A DNA stretch of 17,331 bases from CAZDAM01 sp964503595 (GTDB lineage: Bacteria; Muiribacteriota; UBA6191), in assembly GCA_964503595.1 (NCBI GenBank), contig CAZDAM010000075.1, positions 1 through 17,331 on the forward strand, written 5' to 3'. The position numbers and the translations under genes were made by a program. Each line of letters begins with the position of its first letter. Positions within the stretch are counted from its first letter, which is position 1. Below are positions 15,328 to 17,331 of this stretch, piece by piece. The notes below the pieces were generated by a model that was not told the DNA's origin, searched no databases, and saw nothing but the letters and a program-made list of their open reading frames with translations.

Positions 15328-16047
15328 ATGTCTCCTGTTAAAGAAAAGCCGATCATCTGGACTAAGAGCGAGAAATGCCCTCTGTGCGAGACTGAGTTTG
15401 AGGTTGAGAATGTCTGGACCAACCGGGTAAAGTTTTCCGAGACTTACACGGATATGGCCAAGAAATATATCGATATCAATCCCCTGATCTATGAAATCTG
15501 GGTTTGCCCTGAATGTCTCTATGCGGCTTATCGCAAGGAATCATTTCTGGATTCTTCGGGGATTACCAGAAATAATTTTATCAAGAATGTGGATTTGTGC
15601 AGGAAGCTGGCTCGCGGCTGCGATTTTCATCAGCCCCGTACTTATGAGCTTGGGATTGTCAGTTTCAAGCTGGGACTCCTGACCCTTCAGGAAAAGCCTC
15701 AGGTTTCAGCAGCTCGTTATGCCATGTTCTTTACCCGGCTAGCCTGGCTTTATCGCTGGAAAGATAACAAGGAAGAGGAAATGCGCTACCTCAAGCTGGC
15801 TTTGTCCCGCTATGAGGATGCCTATACCAAGGAGCTTTCCCCGGAAATCGGCAGCATAGGAGAAACCGGACTGGTTTATACCATTGCAGAAATGTATCGG
15901 CGCCTGGGGCATACCCAAAAAGCCTGTGAATATTTCATGAAGGTGATTACCGACAAGAAAATGACTGGAGACCCTCAGTATATCCGTATGGCTCGTGACA
16001 TGCTTTCCTTTGCGAAGGAAGGGGAGCACGTGGAGTTTTTGAAATAG
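15328..16047 (+). CDS. DUF2225 protein with paired zinc-ribbon cysteines and TPR-like C-terminus
   Basis: 239 residues. Two CxxC knuckles, CPLC (17-20) and CPEC (60-63), should bind one zinc, matching the N-terminus of DUF2225 proteins (EKCPLCETEFEV...VWVCPECLYAAY type). The rest is helical, with TPR-like pairs: AARYAMFFTRLAWLYRW, EEEMRYLKLALSRYEDAY, LVYTIAEMYRRLGHTQKACEYFMKVI. Function in this family is not established; a zinc-stabilised scaffold or protein-binding role is the most that can be said. No signal peptide; likely cytoplasmic. The start ATG 15328 has only a weak ribosome site (TTGAGC), but the first zinc knuckle supports it. It stands alone on its strand and ends at a strong terminator shared with the convergent gene. 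Confidence 0.85.
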   Translation: MSPVKEKPIIWTKSEKCPLCETEFEVENVWTNRVKFSETYTDMAKKYIDINPLIYEIWVCPECLYAAYRKESFLDSSGITRNNFIKNVDLCRKLARGCDFHQPRTYELGIVSFKLGLLTLQEKPQVSAARYAMFFTRLAWLYRWKDNKEEEMRYLKLALSRYEDAYTKELSPEIGSIGETGLVYTIAEMYRRLGHTQKACEYFMKVITDKKMTGDPQYIRMARDMLSFAKEGEHVEFLK

Positions 16048-16071
16048 CTTCTTATTGATTTGTGGAGAATG

Positions 16072-16106
16072 AAAAAAATCCCCCGGCAAAACCAGGGGGA
16101 TTTTTT
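16072..16106. terminator. Bidirectional rho-independent terminator
   Basis: AAAAAAATCCCCC (16072-16084) faces GGGGGATTTTTT (16095-16106) around a ten-base loop. The A-tract and T-tract flank a GC stem symmetrically, so it ends the DUF2225 transcript on the + strand and the tyrosine-rich protein transcript on the - strand (11 bases past that stop). Confidence 0.95.
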
Positions 16107-16116
16107 GGTGTCCTGC

Positions 16117-16875
16117 TTAGTATCGCAGCCAGTCTACAAAAGCTGCCACTGTAGCCAGTCCGAAAAGGGAGGAGTTATACAGGCGGCAGGTCCGGTTATA
16201 GCGGGGATAATAGTAATTCTGATAATAGTACTGGTTGTAAGGACGGGCATTCCAGGAATACGTGTTTCCAGTGTAGTAGGGAGAGTAATAGTTGTAGGTA
16301 TTGTAGTAAGGATAGCTCCCCATCTGGGAATAATTGTAGAAATAGTTATACCCGTAGTAGTTGTAATAGCTCGAAGAAACGGGACGATACCAGGGGGCAG
16401 AAGGGTTTCCGTCCTGACCGGCTGTTTCTGCTTCGGCATGTTTGACTTCCGCTTCCCGGCGGAACTCCTGATCCATTGCCATGGTTTTACTCAGATCGGA
16501 TTTCAGCTCTTCGACAGTCCGGCCTTGCATCTTAAGCCAGATATCCCGAGCCATTTCTTTTTGGCGAGCAACAATGGCGCGCATGAGGCGGGTCCGAACC
16601 ATTTCAGGCTCCTTTGCTGCTGCCGGCCCGGAAATGGTTTCCTGAGGAGCCATACGGCCAAAGTGTTCCATGACTTCCTGCTCACTCCAGCCACGAATTG
16701 TACCCATCAGGCGTTCCTGATTGGCTTTCATATCTTCCAGAAGGTTGCGGAAAACCTTGTCCTTGACTTCCTTTTCTGTGCCCGATTGGTTCAGAAGGAG
16801 CTTATATTCATTCAGTGGTTCCTGGGCGTTGGCCAGAACCGTCAGACTCAAAAATATCAGAAAGCTTCGAAACAT
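16117..16875 (-). CDS. Exported protein with tyrosine/asparagine-rich C-terminal half
   Basis: 252 residues from ATG 16875, chosen because GAGGG (16881-16885) sits five bases upstream and it gives a clean signal peptide (MFRSFLIFLSLTVLANA, then QEPLNEYK). An ATG at 16902 would add nine residues without a ribosome site. The first half (~20-165) is charged and helical (KVFRNLLEDMKANQERLMG, RTRLMRAIVARQKEMARDIW). Residues ~167-234 form a low-complexity tract with about 26 tyrosines in 68 residues, mixed with Asn, Ser, Gly and Pro (YYNYYGYNYFYNY, YNQYYYQNYYYPRYN). The end has one cysteine and a short hydrophobic stretch (LFGLATVAAFVDWLRY). I do not recognise a family. It follows, by 23 bases, another Tyr/Pro-rich gene on the same strand. 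Likely secreted or surface; structural role is only a guess. Confidence 0.82.
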   Translation of the reverse strand: MFRSFLIFLSLTVLANAQEPLNEYKLLLNQSGTEKEVKDKVFRNLLEDMKANQERLMGTIRGWSEQEVMEHFGRMAPQETISGPAAAKEPEMVRTRLMRAIVARQKEMARDIWLKMQGRTVEELKSDLSKTMAMDQEFRREAEVKHAEAETAGQDGNPSAPWYRPVSSSYYNYYGYNYFYNYSQMGSYPYYNTYNYYSPYYTGNTYSWNARPYNQYYYQNYYYPRYNRTCRLYNSSLFGLATVAAFVDWLRY

Positions 16876-16898
16876 TTTCACCCTCACAAAAAATCGAT

Positions 16899-17331
16899 TC
16901 AATATCCGCTTGTACTCAGATACGGATTATCATTCTGAAAAATAACCTGCTGAACTCCGGTTCCGCTGCCTGTGCTGCTGGATGGAGACATGGGTGCCGT
17001 GTTGGACGTTCCCGTTGCCGTCTGACCCGCAGGAGAGTAAGGAGCAATTACCGAAGGATCGTAATTGGTGTATCCGCCAGTGGTGGGGTAGGTCGTGGAC
17101 GGATTCGTCGTTGGGTATTGGGTGGTCGGGTAGCCTGTTGTGGGGTATCCGGTTGTCGGATAACCCGTATTGTATCCATACCCATTGGAAGGTGTGGATC
17201 CTGGGTAGGCTCCCGGCATCTGGGTACTGTAATCATATCCAGGCATAGGAGCCGAACCAGGATACGAGCCTCCTGGCATTGTTCCTGGATAGGAGCCAGG
17301 GAAATAGGGCTGCTGGTAGGTCATCCCGCTC
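16899..17331 (-). CDS. Proline/glycine/tyrosine/threonine-rich repeat protein (N-terminus outside window)
   Basis: The frame stays open to the window edge. An internal ATG at 17324 gives 141 residues, but it has no ribosome site and no signal peptide, so the real start is probably upstream. Composition is very low-complexity: YPG/MPG-type repeats first (SYPGTMPGGSYPGS, AYPGSTPSNGYGYN), then four to five YPTT units, a Ser/Thr/Pro tail, and the end VQQVIFQNDNPYLSTSGY. Such sequences are typical of flexible or extended secreted or envelope proteins, or cytoplasmic proteins with disordered tails; the fold part, if any, lies outside the window. Its close spacing to the tyrosine-rich exported protein suggests they are co-transcribed and act together. 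Confidence 0.65.
   Translation of the reverse strand, partial: SGMTYQQPYFPGSYPGTMPGGSYPGSAPMPGYDYSTQMPGAYPGSTPSNGYGYNTGYPTTGYPTTGYPTTQYPTTNPSTTYPTTGGYTNYDPSVIAPYSPAGQTATGTSNTAPMSPSSSTGSGTGVQQVIFQNDNPYLSTSGY
17076..17165 (-). repeat. Tandem 15-base repeat encoding G-Y-P-T-T units
   Basis: Residues 54-83 of the visible frame read as three GYPTT units, then QYPTT, a degenerate NPSTT, and YPTTG. The DNA units are near-copies of 15 bases with third-position changes, so the array is tandem but not perfectly homogeneous. Confidence 0.75.

Noticed and set aside
16060..16938. 292-codon + strand frame encoding a Val/Ile-rich hydrophobic protein
   Set aside because: It is the antisense image of the tyrosine/asparagine-rich gene: Tyr and Asn codons read in reverse as Val and Ile. 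It also spans a terminator and the 3' end of a second gene, and has no ribosome site.

Overview
The window comes from a flagellated, Gram-negative-type (diderm) bacterium of moderate GC content. It carries a bacterial flagellin with a sigma-28 type promoter, a PspA homologue, an M16 peptidase and several proteins with signal peptides. Almost every base is coding. I see no tRNA, rRNA, CRISPR array, insertion sequence or phage gene. The species cannot be named from the sequence. The mix (giant flagellin, CFI-box surface protein, DUF2225, twin cNMP-binding protein) suggests a deltaproteobacterial or other deep-branching diderm lineage, but this is an impression only.

Left arm (1-4105, + strand): a tight five-gene run. 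It holds the end of hemL (glutamate-1-semialdehyde aminotransferase), a protein with two cyclic-nucleotide-binding domains, a catalytic-domain-only biotin-protein ligase (birA), an unrecognised 279-residue protein, and a multi-span membrane protein of the lysylphosphatidylglycerol-synthase-TM / UPF0104 family. Gaps are 13 and 6 bases, then overlaps of 13 and 4 bases, which indicates one transcript with translational coupling.

Motility and surface block (4111-11931, - strand): a 907-residue flagellin follows a roughly 1667-residue exported protein made of PKD-like domains, two beta-helix segments, calcium-type DxDxDG repeats and a CFI-box/TM tail. A near-perfect sigma-28 promoter for the flagellin lies inside the last codons of the large gene. 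It is followed by a leader of about 100 bases with hairpin-loop GGA motifs of the kind bound by CsrA.

Envelope-stress pair (12002-13190, + strand): a small membrane-anchored protein followed by PspA/IM30, divergent from the large surface gene.

Right arm: an M16 zinc peptidase overlapping a small exported protein (- strand), a DUF2225 zinc-ribbon/TPR-like protein (+ strand), then two exported tyrosine-rich low-complexity proteins (- strand), the last running off the window.

Each of the three convergent gene junctions (around 4085, 13230 and 16090) holds one compact hairpin flanked by A and T tracts or their equivalent, able to stop transcription from both sides. No non-coding stretch reaches 300 bases; the longest are the flagellin leader and the 94-base divergent gap at 15234-15327.
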